Shown: positions 11,362 to 21,409 of the stretch, piece by piece
How positions within the stretch are numbered: the first letter of the stretch is position 1
Layout: every line of letters starts with the position of its first letter
Assembly (NCBI GenBank): GCA_015680685.1
Contig: MNCI01027389.1
Span: 1-64,000 of the forward strand
From: Gnetum montanum
Lineage: Eukaryota > Streptophyta > Gnetopsida > Gnetales > Gnetaceae
Length of the DNA: 64,000 nt
Direction of reading: 5' to 3'
Notes under the pieces: model-generated
What the model was told of the DNA's origin: nothing
What the model saw: the letters and a program-made list of their open reading frames with translations, nothing else
Databases searched by the model: none
Position numbers and translations under genes: made by a program

Positions 11362-11379
11362 CTCAATCATGGGGGAGAT
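11362..11379 (+). promoter_or_regulatory. Central polypurine-tract-like site in B
   Basis: CTCAATCATGGGGGAGATGG lies just after the integrase gene. Its core TCATGGGGG is also found at the true 3' PPT of B2 (60232-60240), and the same internal place in B2 has GCATGTGGGAGATGG near 58683. It may be a second plus-strand primer or the relic of an older 3' end. Confidence 0.45.
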
Positions 11380-11837
11380 GGCCATACATGCTAATCATAT
11401 CTGTGGCTCCTTAGTTTTTCTATTTTTTGTTTTACACATTTTTTCTTTGTAAATTATTTATTTTACACCTTTTTAATTTGTAAAACGTTTTTTTTATTTT
11501 ACACCATCATTAATACATTTAAATCTTTCTTGAGTATTTTACACTTTCTTATATATTTTACTTTTCTTTAGTGTGATTTTTTAATTTTTGTTAATAAATG
11601 TGCTTTGTGCCAATCTGACATAGTGGTGCTATAGCTATTACTAATGGTGGTTTGTGATTAATGTTTTATTTGCTAATGTCTAGTTTCTACGTTTGAACTT
11701 TTGTACTGATGGCTAAGACATGGTTTCTTTTTCATGGAATAGGCAATGAGTCCATGACATCCACCCATCCTTCAACTTTATGCTTTTCCTTGTTTTGAAA
11801 GTTTGAGATTCTTTTCATTAAATAAAATTTTAATAAA
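11380..11837 (+). other. Element B post-pol spacer (T-rich)
   Basis: Untranslated spacer rich in TTTTACAC words, repeated in B2 at about 58700-59170. I see no gene. It continues after element C at 21410. Confidence 0.6.
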
Positions 11838-11842
11838 TTTAT
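11838..11842 (+). repeat. Target-site duplication of element C, left
   Basis: TTTAT, repeated exactly at 21405-21409 on the other side of C. Confidence 0.85.
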
Positions 11843-11922
11843 TGAAACACCACTAAATTTGGGCTACAATGTCTCGACTGCAAATTTTCCTAAGTATTAG
11901 AATGAGGCCACTTTCTGCAAAT

Positions 11923-12480
11923 TTTTCTAAGTGTTGGAACTACGCTCTCCACTACCCCAGAGAATAGTCAACTCAATAAAGAGCATAGTCAGCTTAGTAA
12001 AGGGCATAGTCAACACAAACAGTTAATTTCATAGATTTTTCTAAGTGTCAAGCCAGTAGTAGCAGATTTTTCTAAGTGTTAGGACTAAATTCTCCATTGC
12101 CTAGGAGAATAGTCAAGCATAGTTGGCATGGATGCCCAATTTTGCAAAAATTTCTTAACTGTTGAGACTTCACTCTCCATTAGACTAGAGCATAGTCAAG
12201 CATAGATAGCATCAAGGCCTAGTTTTTTGTAGATTTTTTTTCTATGTGTTGAGACTATGCTCTCCACTTCCCTAGAGCATAGTCAAGCATAGTCAACTGG
12301 AAGCTAGATTTTGCAAAAGTTTTGCTAAGTCTTGAGACTACACTCTCCACCAAACTGGATCATAGTCTAGCATAGTCAAACAGAAGCTAGTTTCACTTGA
12401 AATTTTTCTAACTATTGTGACTACACTCTCCCCTAGTCTAGAGCATAATCAAGTGTAGTTATGCAGAACAACCTCCAAAG
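11923..12480 (+). repeat. ~85-bp tandem repeats with hairpins in C LTR
   Basis: Units of the type TTTTCTAAGTGTTGAGACTACGCTCTCC ... AGAGCATAGTCAAGCATAGTC start near 11923, 12068, 12150, 12238, 12323 and 12406. Most spacings are 82-88 bases. The clearest hairpin is at 12253-12284: an 11-bp perfect stem and 10-base loop. The same array is in the 3' LTR from about 19737 to 20250. Confidence 0.75.
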
Positions 12481-13340
12481 GCCTCTACAATGCAACATCA
12501 GCATCCACCTCAACTCCAACACATCTTTGGCAATAACACATCAGCATGCTCTTTTTTCCTCAAATTGTAACTACACTCAACCCCACTCCTGATAGTAAAA
12601 AGTGTAGTCCTAGAGTGTAGTCTCCAAATTTGTATTTTTTTTCACTTTTCAGGTTCAACACATCCATATGCAATTGACAGTGTAGTCACAGTCTTGCAGT
12701 TTTGTAGAGTCTATTAGAGCATAGCAAAGCATAACACCATTTTCCTTGGTGGAGAGCATAGTTGGGGTACATCATAGTCCTAACTATTCCATTGCCACAT
12801 GGCAATTGATCCACACTTCATGCAAACCCTAATCCTGTAAATACCCTGACCGTTTACATTCTAGGGGTTGGCAAAGTTGGAGATCAGTTGGCATTTTTGC
12901 ATTTCATTAGCATTTTCATGTTCGCATTTGGCATTCTTTAGGTGAAAAATATCCAAAGGCACACTAGTGAATTGGAGAGGTAGAGTTGCATACCACAGTC
13001 CACTATAGTCCACATCGCAACCCAATAGGACACCATAGCCCACGATACATCACAACGGCCAACCCAGCAAGCATGAACACCATGGCAAGCACCAAACTTC
13101 ATAGTCCAACATCGCCGAGACTATGCTATGCTCTCCACTACACTTTTTGTACACTGCATACCTTCTCAACCCTTTTGGAGTTAATTATGCTCAACCCATT
13201 TGGGGTGGTATTCCATTTCTCTCTCCTACATTTTCTTTGCATTTTTGCTATTTTCAATGCATGGTCACATTACAACTACACTCAGGCGGCAATCCATGTC
13301 TACTGGCACCCTCATTTTTACTGAAACCCTTGACTACACT

Positions 13341-13342
<2 letters not shown>

Positions 13343-13375
<33 letters not shown>
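13343..13375. repeat. Poly-C run (33 bases)
   Basis: Uninterrupted C tract in the 5' LTR of C. The 3' LTR has only TTGCTCCCTCAAG at this place (near 21170). Its length is likely unreliable. The short reading frames across it, with proline runs, are not genes. Confidence 0.95.
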
Positions 13376-13377
<2 letters not shown>

Positions 13378-13605
13378 TCAAGCACCATGACTATGCTCTG
13401 ACACTGTCAACACCATTAACATCATGCTACCACTTAAACACTTAGCATTATTTTGGCATTACATTAGTAACTCCTTATTTGATTGAAAATACCATTCAGG
13501 ACACCCCGTCTCTGCTTCCAGCAGGCCCTTACATAGAGTCAGGATTAGGTTATGTGTTTGTTGAAAGCTGGGTGATTCTAGCCACCAACATTTTTAGTCG
13601 TGAAA

Positions 13606-13627
13606 GTTTTGGGGGCTAGAAGGAGGG
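13606..13627 (+). promoter_or_regulatory. Primer-binding-site candidate of C
   Basis: GTTTTGGGGGCTAGAAGGAGGG follows the 5' LTR directly. Its last 13 bases, GCTAGAAGGAGGG, recur just inside the 5' LTR of element D (minus strand, 39861-39849). Position and sharing suggest a PBS. I could not name the primer tRNA. Confidence 0.55.
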
Positions 13628-13981
13628 ATGATCCATGTCCTTCTTCACTCTCCATTATTTTTCTCCTCACGTGCTCTCTACATCCCCATTGGTGTAGATT
13701 GGATGTCATTGTTGGTCCCTCGAGGATCCCACATAGCAACCCAAATTGCACTACTCTCCACTATTTTTCTAAGTCTCTGTTCTCTGAGCATAGAAAGCAT
13801 AGTTGGTGGAAATTGTAGTTAGCATGAAGTGTAGTTAGCTCTCAACATAGAGAGCGTAGTCTTCACACTTGGCCATTTTTCTACAGTTTCAACACTTAGC
13901 TATTTTTCTATAGTTTTTAGACTTCGTCATTTTTTGCAATTAGCAACCTACAGTGCTTCCTTTCAAAACTTGATTTGCACC

Positions 13982-15835
13982 ATGCATCTGGATCAACCTT
14001 CAACATCGATGTCTAACATACCTGACAACTTTACCATCCAACAAGAGGTCATTGTGCTTATCAAAAAATAAGACAACTTTGTTTGTGTGAAGATCTAAGT
14101 AGGGTTTCCTGTGGATCACCTTGACATGCATGCAAAATGGGACTTTAAATTAATCCATCGAGATGGATGGGAGTACATCCCATCCTCATTTGACATCATT
14201 CCACTCATAGAGTCCTATCATCGATTATTTTCCTAGCTCATCTGTGCAAATGAGCATGACATAGGGACCAACTACAAGGAAGCCCTATAAGATGAAGAAG
14301 ATGAGTTCAAAGCATGCTTTGAATGTGAGAGCTCATTCCACATCATATTTCCACAATAACTCTCTAGAACAGCCCCTCCTCAATTTAACTTACCTTTCAT
14401 GACATCATCTCAACCTACTCAACCATCCTTGATAGTAGTAAACATGCATGCCCAACCCTATGTTCACGTAGGAGCCATCTCTAGGCTTCAAACGACTCAG
14501 GCATCCTATGTTCTTCCTATTTTTTCAATGCCCTTGATGTCAATCCAATCCACGCATGCATGTCTTACCATGGTGACCATGCCTATAGCATAGCCAATGC
14601 ATCAACTGCATCATGTGTCTCTACAACTAGCAATCTAGCCCTAGGTTGTACAACCAACACAATAGATAGCCCAGCCAATGCAACCAGTTGGCACATCTCA
14701 AAACTTGGATTAGGTGTTCCAGCTAATACAAAGTTTGACAAAGGAGGTTAGGCAACTCAAATCCTCTTCCTTTGAAACCATCAAGGTGGTGTACTTTTAC
14801 CAAGACAACCCTATAAGTCCTATGGTCCCACACCTAATGCTACCAACTAGATTCCTGCTACCTCAACTCACCAAGTACACTGGTAAAGGGGACCCCAATG
14901 CACACTTGGTCACATTCAAGTTTGAGTTCCTTCTACTACAAGCTTGGTTGCATGCAATCATTTTCATATTTTCCATGTCACTAATAGGCAAAGCCTAGGA
15001 CTGGTACCATGTGCTATCCAAGGCCTCTATCTCCTCTTTGGAGGACCTTTTAAGCCAATTTGTAATGTGCTTTAGGTATAACTTGAAACCTGAAGCAACC
15101 CTAGACCAACCCATCCAAGTTAAGCAAGGCCCCCTAGAGCTTGTGCCAAAATTCCTCTAATGTTGGAGTGCCTCACTAAATGAAATCCACAAGCCCATAG
15201 TAGAGACACACCTTCTGGCCATCTTCAAGGATGTAGTTAACGACTTCATCAAGTTAAAATTATACTAATTGGCCCCAAAGTCTCTAAGCTAGGACTTTGC
15301 TCAAAAGAAGAGCATAGAGGACATAGTGCAAGTCAATAAAGACTTAGCCTACATGGCCTATAGAAACTAGCATGCAAAGAAGCAAAATGCAATAGTGGAA
15401 ACGATAGCCACACTTACCAAAGCAACCAACCAAGGCTCGATGACTAAGTAGCCCAAAGCCCCCAATCCAGTAACTCTAATACCTAGGCAATCAACCCACC
15501 TACATTAGCAAGGGCCATAGTGCAAGGTGCTCCAAGGTTCAAGTTTGAGTGCAAGGACCACTCAAAGTATATCCAATTTCCACTAAAACCCTTAGAGCTA
15601 CTAGCTCAACTATTGAAACCTAGTCAAATCCAACACAAGTGAGTGTTGGAGGATGCCCACCAAAGGCATGATAGGTTATACGAGCTCCTAAGGAATCCCA
15701 CCTTAGTAACATCAAATGAGTTTCCAGTCCAACAACATTTCAGGCTAGACCAATTCTATCATTATCACCATATGTTTGGTCATAGCATGGACTTCTTTCA
15801 AACTTTGCAAGATAATATGCAATGAATGATTGATA
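13982..15835 (+). pseudogene. Element C gag remnant
   Basis: ATG at 13982 opens a frame that stays in register for over 1.2 kb with only single stops, so few indels have occurred. It starts MHLDQPSTSMSNIPDNF. A Gln/Thr/Pro-rich region follows (14390-14700), then the capsid domain TGKGDPNAHLVTFKFEFLLL (14878 on) to about 15270, which matches the Retrotrans_gag type. From 15643 another frame carries FYHYHHMFGHSMDFFQ (about 15750-15800), which looks like the Tat-type C-x-H...GH...C knuckle with both Cys changed (to Tyr and Phe). Gag would build the particle. Confidence 0.75.
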
Positions 15836-16069
15836 GGGATGAACTATTTCTTGATGAAATGAGCTAATCCAATGTGGATGACACCACCTACATCATAAAT
15901 GCCATCAGTGTGGGTGTCAAGTCCAAATTGGCAAAGCAACCTTTTGTGGTTTGTGTGCCTACCAACAATGCAAAGATCCCCTTGGCCTCCACAACTTTAA
16001 GGCCCACCTTCATTGTCAAAGTTTCATCTTGGGCATTCACAAGACCCTTCATGGTCAAGGTCCCATAAC

Positions 16070-16165
16070 ATTCATCCACTCTAACATTAAACTAGCACCG
16101 ATCATCTGCTACAACATTAAACTAGCAACAATCATCTACTATGATGTTAAACTAGCATGTCATAA
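16070..16165 (+). repeat. Short outlying block of ATTAAACTAGCA repeats
   Basis: Three units of about 35 bases sharing AACATTAAACTAGCA or a close variant and ATCATCTGCTA/ATCATCTACTA. They are related to the longer array at 17690-18480 and lie in the gag-protease linker. Confidence 0.65.
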
Positions 16166-16389
16166 CAACAACTGCTAAGCAACTATTTGTCATTAATATG
16201 TCACAACAAGCTAGCCCCTCACCTATCCAACGCTCAGTAGTGAGAAACGTATCAGTATCTTCTTATTTAAAGGCTGACCCCACCAACAACATGGGTAGAC
16301 CCATAAAATGGTAATGCAAGAAGTAAAACAAGCAACTTGTAAACCAAACGACTAGGCAATAACAAGACCAAAGAGCACTTAGTCTACCA

Positions 16390-16878
16390 AAGTTGATCCC
16401 TGTCTTTGCAGTCCTCATGATTGAAGTAAAGCCCACCACTAGTAAAACACAACCAAGCATTGAGGCTCCCAAAAAGGCTAAGCAAACCAAGCCCAAGTCC
16501 CCTCCATGAGAGATTCACCTCTTAGGCTACATGAAGGAGGTCAAGGCCAAGCTAATAGCCAAGGACAAGGATTTCACCACTACACTGGCCCAAGTCAAGT
16601 AAATGATCAAGTAGAAAAACACAACATTAAGTTTGTATGACATGGTCATGACCTCATCGGCACACCAAGAAGCACTAGCCCAGATGTTAGCCTCCATTTC
16701 TATTATGGAGGACATCCCTAAAGATGAGAACACCATCCATGCAATGATGTTTCCCCCAGCACCATAAGAATTAGGTTCAACATTCCTAGCATTTCATGAT
16801 GAGGCAATCAAGGTCAACCCCAAAGGAGGGGAGGCCACAATAATTCTAATGTTTATTAGCATACGTGTTGGGTAATGC
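16390..16878 (+). pseudogene. Element C gag-protease linker
   Basis: One frame with several stops reads IEAPKKAKQTKPKSPP, then LGYMKEVKAKLIAKDKDF, EALAQMLASISIMEDIPKDE and PPAP...FHDEAIKVNP just ahead of the protease. This Lys/Gln-rich linker, leading into the protease through a conserved acidic/proline patch, is the arrangement seen in Tat/Ogre-like polyproteins. Function of the linker is unknown. Confidence 0.6.
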
Positions 16879-17337
16879 ATGATCTACAGAGTGCACATTG
16901 ATGATGGTGCAACAATGAACATGATATCTTACTCCATCGTTAACAAGTTAGGCCTAATAGACGAGATCAAGCCAACAAAAATCACATGCCTAAAATCCTT
17001 TAATGGATCATGCATCACTATTAGGGGCATGATAATCATAACTTTCATGGCAGGAAAGCAGTTCCCCACCTTTGTAGAATTCACCATTATAGAGGAAATG
17101 CCCAATTCTAACTTGATACTAGCTAGGCCTTGGTTGGCCCAATTATGGATTGTCTCCTCTCCAATTCACCAAGAAATCCACCTTCCATACAAAGGTGGTG
17201 AAGTCATCATCCACAGTGATGACACTACCACTTTGGCCATCCATAACATCAAAATGGAGCAAGGATCAATGATTGAATTTCTTGGTGATCCACCTATAGT
17301 GGGCAATGCCACACATAAGGCTGACACACCCAAATGA
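16879..17337 (+). pseudogene. Element C aspartic protease
   Basis: The longest clean frame of C (152 codons). It has the active-site motif VHIDDGATMNMISYSIVNKL (residues 5-24) with Asp-Asp-Gly in place of Asp-Ser/Thr-Gly, and the second conserved segment ILARPWLAQLW (about residues 80-90), like the GRPW motif of plant gypsy proteases. ATG at 16879 is probably internal, because the frame continues leftward into the linker past one stop at 16873. A stop follows at 17335, and no RT comes after it. It would process Gag. Confidence 0.78.
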
Positions 17338-17689
17338 GTGGTGGAAGCTAACAACCTTCCTAGGCCCTACATGCCCCCTAATCCACATCAGAATAGGATG
17401 CAACTACTTAACCAAGGTACCCCCTTGTCTTGAAATGCACTAGGTGCCTGCCTACCCTTTGCTACTATGCATCATGCATTTTTAACTTTCTCTTACATTG
17501 CATTTATTTACTCATTTACATTTAGCCTACTTGCTTAGGTTACGCATCATTTCACTTTGTTTGCACATTTATTTCCTTTATTTACTTATTCATCAACTTA
17601 GCCTACATATGAAAAACATCAAAATGCACATAAAAATCACAAAAACTACAATCCCAAAAACAAAAACTATCACTACAACCTTCCATGGC

Positions 17690-18480
17690 CTTAAATTGGC
17701 AATGCAATGGCCTGTAATGGCCTTAAACTAGCGATGGCCTAAGATGGCCTTAAACTATCAATGCATGGCCTACCATGGCCTAAAACTAGTGTCTACAGCC
17801 TACCATGACCTTAAACTAGTAACGCATGGCCTACCATGACCTTAAACTAGCAATGCATGGCCTGAAATGGCCTTAAACTAGCAGTTTACGCAATCCAAAA
17901 TGGCCCAAAACTAGCAACACATGGGGCCTAGAATGGCCTTAAACTACTACTGTGGCTGAGAACGGCCCAAAACTATTACTTTTTGCATTTCTTTCCCTTA
18001 ATTTGTGCATTAAAACAAGTGCCTCTTAACATTTTTTTTCTAGTTGATTGTGCAAGATTTTGCAAGAACATAGCATGGCTATGCCTAGCATACAATGCCA
18101 CATCAACAAAACGAGGTAGGCACCGACCATCTGCTATGACATTAAACAAGCACATCTTGTCTACTATGATGTTAAATTGGAACAGATCATTCACTATGAT
18201 GCTAAACTAGCATCAACACCACACATACACTATGATAATAAACTAGCATAGCATTCATCCACCATGACACTACACTAGCACAACTCATCCTTGGGTCCTG
18301 ACATTAAACTAACATAACAACTCATTCGCTATGACATTAAACTAGCATACAGTAGTTCACTAGGACTATAAACTAGCATAGCATGGTCTGCCAAGACCTT
18401 AAACTAGGTTCACGGTCTACTAGGACCTTAAACTAGTAAAGCCATACTCTACCAAGACCTCAAATTGGGTTCATAGGTAG
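17690..18480 (+). repeat. Variable tandem repeats with TTAAACTAG core in C
   Basis: More than a dozen units, about 30-45 bases long, each ending in a TTAAACTAG-like core. The left part (to 17980) has GGCCTACCATGGCCTTAAACTAGCAATGCAT-type units. The right part (18120-18480) has CACTATGACATTAAACTAGCAT-type units. Tandem arrays downstream of the coding region are known in Tat-type elements and can seed satellites. A short non-repeat piece separates the two blocks. Confidence 0.78.
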
Positions 18481-19658
18481 CTACTCATGGTTCTTTCCAT
18501 CCTTCCACAAGAAAGCATCACCCTTGTCCCCTCCCCACATCATGTGGGTAGGGACACTATAATTCTAGAATGGAGCACTTGCCATTGATTCATGGCCTTT
18601 GGATCACTCGCAACATCATCACCCTAGGACTTTTACTAGCTTCTTGAACATTTGCAACATCTTCACCCCTAGCACTTTATTTTCATTTCATGTTTTATGG
18701 TTTTTCTTATCGTCCCAGAGTTATATTTGCAGGATAAATCCCATGGATTGTTCAGAGGTGCATCTCATCGCAACGGCAAGTTGCCACATCACTTTGATAT
18801 GCATAATTGGACTAGCTGAGCCTCTCAAGAGTGAAAATCCCCCTCATCTTGTTATAGCCTACACACATTCCCTCCTACATCCCAATCCCATCTCATTCCC
18901 CACATAGCAAAGATTATAGATCCTCTTATGCATACATGCTATGAATGAATGGCACCCCTTTCAAGTCGAGTCGTAGAACCCAAGGTGGATGTAACACAAT
19001 TCATTCCATGGGGAGTCTTTGGTGGCTAGTCAAAGTCCAAGTGGATGTAACATAAGTCATCCTACGGAGCAAACACTTATAGATGTGAAGCAATTGCATC
19101 AAGGCAAAGCCAATTAGGTGGCACATAGTCCACCTAATGGAAAACATCTCACAATTAGCATTTAGCAATATGTAGAACCCAAAGAAGGTTCACCCTAGCA
19201 AAAAAATAAGCAAAAGAAAGGAGAAAAGAAAAAAGAAAAAAAACAAAAAATGAATAGAAAAAAACATGTCCCTAATCAAATCAACAAAGTTGCAATTTCA
19301 CAACTAGTCAAACCCTAAATCCATGTTGAATTTCTCATGAGCATTACAATAAGAGGTCACAATTTCAGGGGAAAGCCATTCTAATGCCACAAACACTAAC
19401 TCTCTCATGAGCATTTTGACAAGAGGTCATTCTACATCGTAACATCCTGTTTGCATTTTACCTCCCTTGCTATCCCTAGGGCATTACCTACATTCTTTTC
19501 CCCCAACATACCGTTATCCAAAGCACTCTTAAGCATGGTGCAATGATGTTTGATCAAGTACAGACAAGCGATGTTGGTGGAGGCTTGCTATGATGTTTTT
19601 TCATTCTTTGTCAGTGTCTCTCAAGCCATTCCTCTAAACATCAACAAAGAGAGACCAA
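18481..19658 (+). other. Element C 3' untranslated region and PPT
   Basis: No gene recognised. It has repeated phrases such as CAAGGTGGATGTAACACAA/CAAGTGGATGTAACATAA (18980, 19050), an A-rich stretch (19196-19265) and a pair of CTCATGAGCATT segments (19332, 19392). The purine stretch CAAAGAGAGACCA at 19645-19657, right before the 3' LTR, is the likely polypurine tract. Confidence 0.55.
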
Positions 19659-21404
19659 TGAAAGACCACCAAATTTGGGCTACAATGTCTCAACTACAAA
19701 TTTTCCTAAGTGTCTAAACAATGCCACTTTCTACAAATTTTTCCAAGTGTTGGGACTACGCTCTCCATTGCCCCAAAGTGTACATAGCTCAGTAGAGAGC
19801 GTAGTCAACATAAATAGCCAATTTTGTTGATTTTTCAAAGTGTCAAGCCAGTAGCAATAGATTTTTCTAAGTGCTAGGACTACACTCTTCACTACTTGGG
19901 AGCGTAGTCAAGCATAGTCAACATGGATGCCTAGTTTTGTAGAAATTTTCTAATTGTTGAGACTACACTCTTCACTAAACTAGATCATACTCAAGGGTAG
20001 ATAGCATCAAGGCCTAGGTTTTTGTAGATTTTTTTTCTATCTGTTGAGACTATGCTCTCCATTACCCTAGAGCGTTGTCAAGCGTAATCAACTGGAAGCC
20101 AAATTTTGAAAAAAAAATTCTAAGTGTTAAGACTACACTCTCCACCAAACTAGAGCATAGTCGAGCATAGTCAACTAGAAGCCAGTTTTTGCTAAAAGTT
20201 TTCTAACTATTGTGACTATGCTCTTCCCCTAGTCTAGAGCATAATCAAGTGTAGTCATGCATAATAGCCTCTAAAGGCCTTCACAACATAGCACCAGCAT
20301 CCACCTCAGCTCCAACACATATTCGATAGCAACATGCATCTTTTCTGCACCCCCTTTATCCCCAAATTATAACTACGCTCAACCCCACTCTCGATAGTGA
20401 ACAGTGTAGTCCCAAAGTGTAGTCTCCAAACTTGCATTTTTTCTCACTTTTCAAGTACATTACAGATCCTTTCAGCACATGCACATGTAGTTTGTAGCGT
20501 AGCCACAATCTTGCAATCTCATAGAGTCCATTAGAAAATAGCATTGCATAATACTATTTACCTTAGTAGAGAGCATAGCTAGGGTACAGCATAGTCCCAA
20601 CTATCCCATTGCCACATTGCAATCAATCCACACTTCACGCAAATCCTAACCCTATAAATACCCCAACCATCTATGTTTTAGGGGTTGGCAAATTTGAAGA
20701 TCGACTGGCATTTTTGCATTTCATTAGCATTTTTACGTTGGCATTTGGAATTCTTTGGATGAATGAGATCCAAAGGCACACCAAAAAAACTAGAGAGGCA
20801 AAGTTGTGCACCACGGCCCACTGTAGTCCACACCACAGCCTAGTAGGACACCACAACCCATGATACACCATGAAGACCAACCTGGTAGGCACGAACACCA
20901 CAGCAAGTGCTAGACTTCATGGCCTAACACCACCAATACTGTGACTACGCTCTCCACTATGGCTATTATACACTATGTGCCTTCTCAACCCTTTTGTAGT
21001 TAACTATGCTCAACCCCATTCGGGGTGGTGTTCCATTTCTCTCTCCTTCATTTTCTACAATTTCTTTACATTTTTGTTATTTTCAATGTGTGGTCACATT
21101 ACAACTATGCTCAAACAGTAGTTCTCATGTGTTGGCATCCTTTTTTTCGCTGAAACCCTTGACTACACTTGCTCCCTCAAGCACCATTACTACACTCTGA
21201 TACCATCAACATCATTAACACCTCACCACCACTTAAACACTTAGCATCATTTTGGCATTACATTAGTAAGTTCTCGTTTGATTAACAAGACTATTCAGGA
21301 GACCCCATCTCTACTTCTAGCAGGCCTTTGCATGGAGTTGGGATTAGGCTATGCATCCATTAAACCCTTGGTGATTCCAGCCATTGACATTTTCAATCAT
21401 TACA
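19659..21404 (+). mobile_element. Element C 3' LTR
   Basis: 1746 bases, TGAAAGACC to CATTACA, matching 11843-13605. It keeps the TATA box TATAAATA at 20653-20660 and the U3 hairpin array. It lacks the poly-C expansion of the 5' LTR. Confidence 0.9.
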
Positions 21405-21409
21405 TTTAT
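21405..21409 (+). repeat. Target-site duplication of element C, right
   Basis: TTTAT, identical to 11838-11842. Confidence 0.85.

Larger units (their letters stand above)
11843..13605 (+). mobile_element. Element C 5' LTR
   Basis: About 1.76 kb. U3 holds an ~85-bp tandem array (11923-12480), each unit with an inverted pair GACTATGCTCT/AGAGCATAGTC. A decayed TATA box (TGTAAATA, 12836-12843) stands where the 3' LTR has TATAAATA. A run of 33 C lies at 13343-13375. The end is placed at 13605 by alignment to the 3' LTR end. Here it reads GTGAAA instead of a CA terminus. Confidence 0.88.
11843..21404 (+). mobile_element. Element C: Tat-like gag-protease LTR retrotransposon, non-autonomous
   Basis: 9562 bases with LTRs at 11843-13605 and 19659-21404, flanked by the perfect 5-bp duplication TTTAT. 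Both LTRs begin TGAAA and the 3' LTR ends TTACA. Inside are a gag remnant, a protease with IDDGAT, a tandem-repeat region and no trace of RT, RNase H or integrase. C sits in the post-pol spacer of B, whose sequence resumes at 21410 in register with the uninterrupted copy near 59180. The gag/protease linker resembles the Tat/Ogre group. It must have used enzymes supplied by a relative. Confidence 0.9.

Noticed and set aside
13123-13445. Three overlapping plus-strand frames with long proline runs
   Set aside because: They are translations of the 33-C homopolymer inside an LTR. The matching 3' LTR has no such frame.
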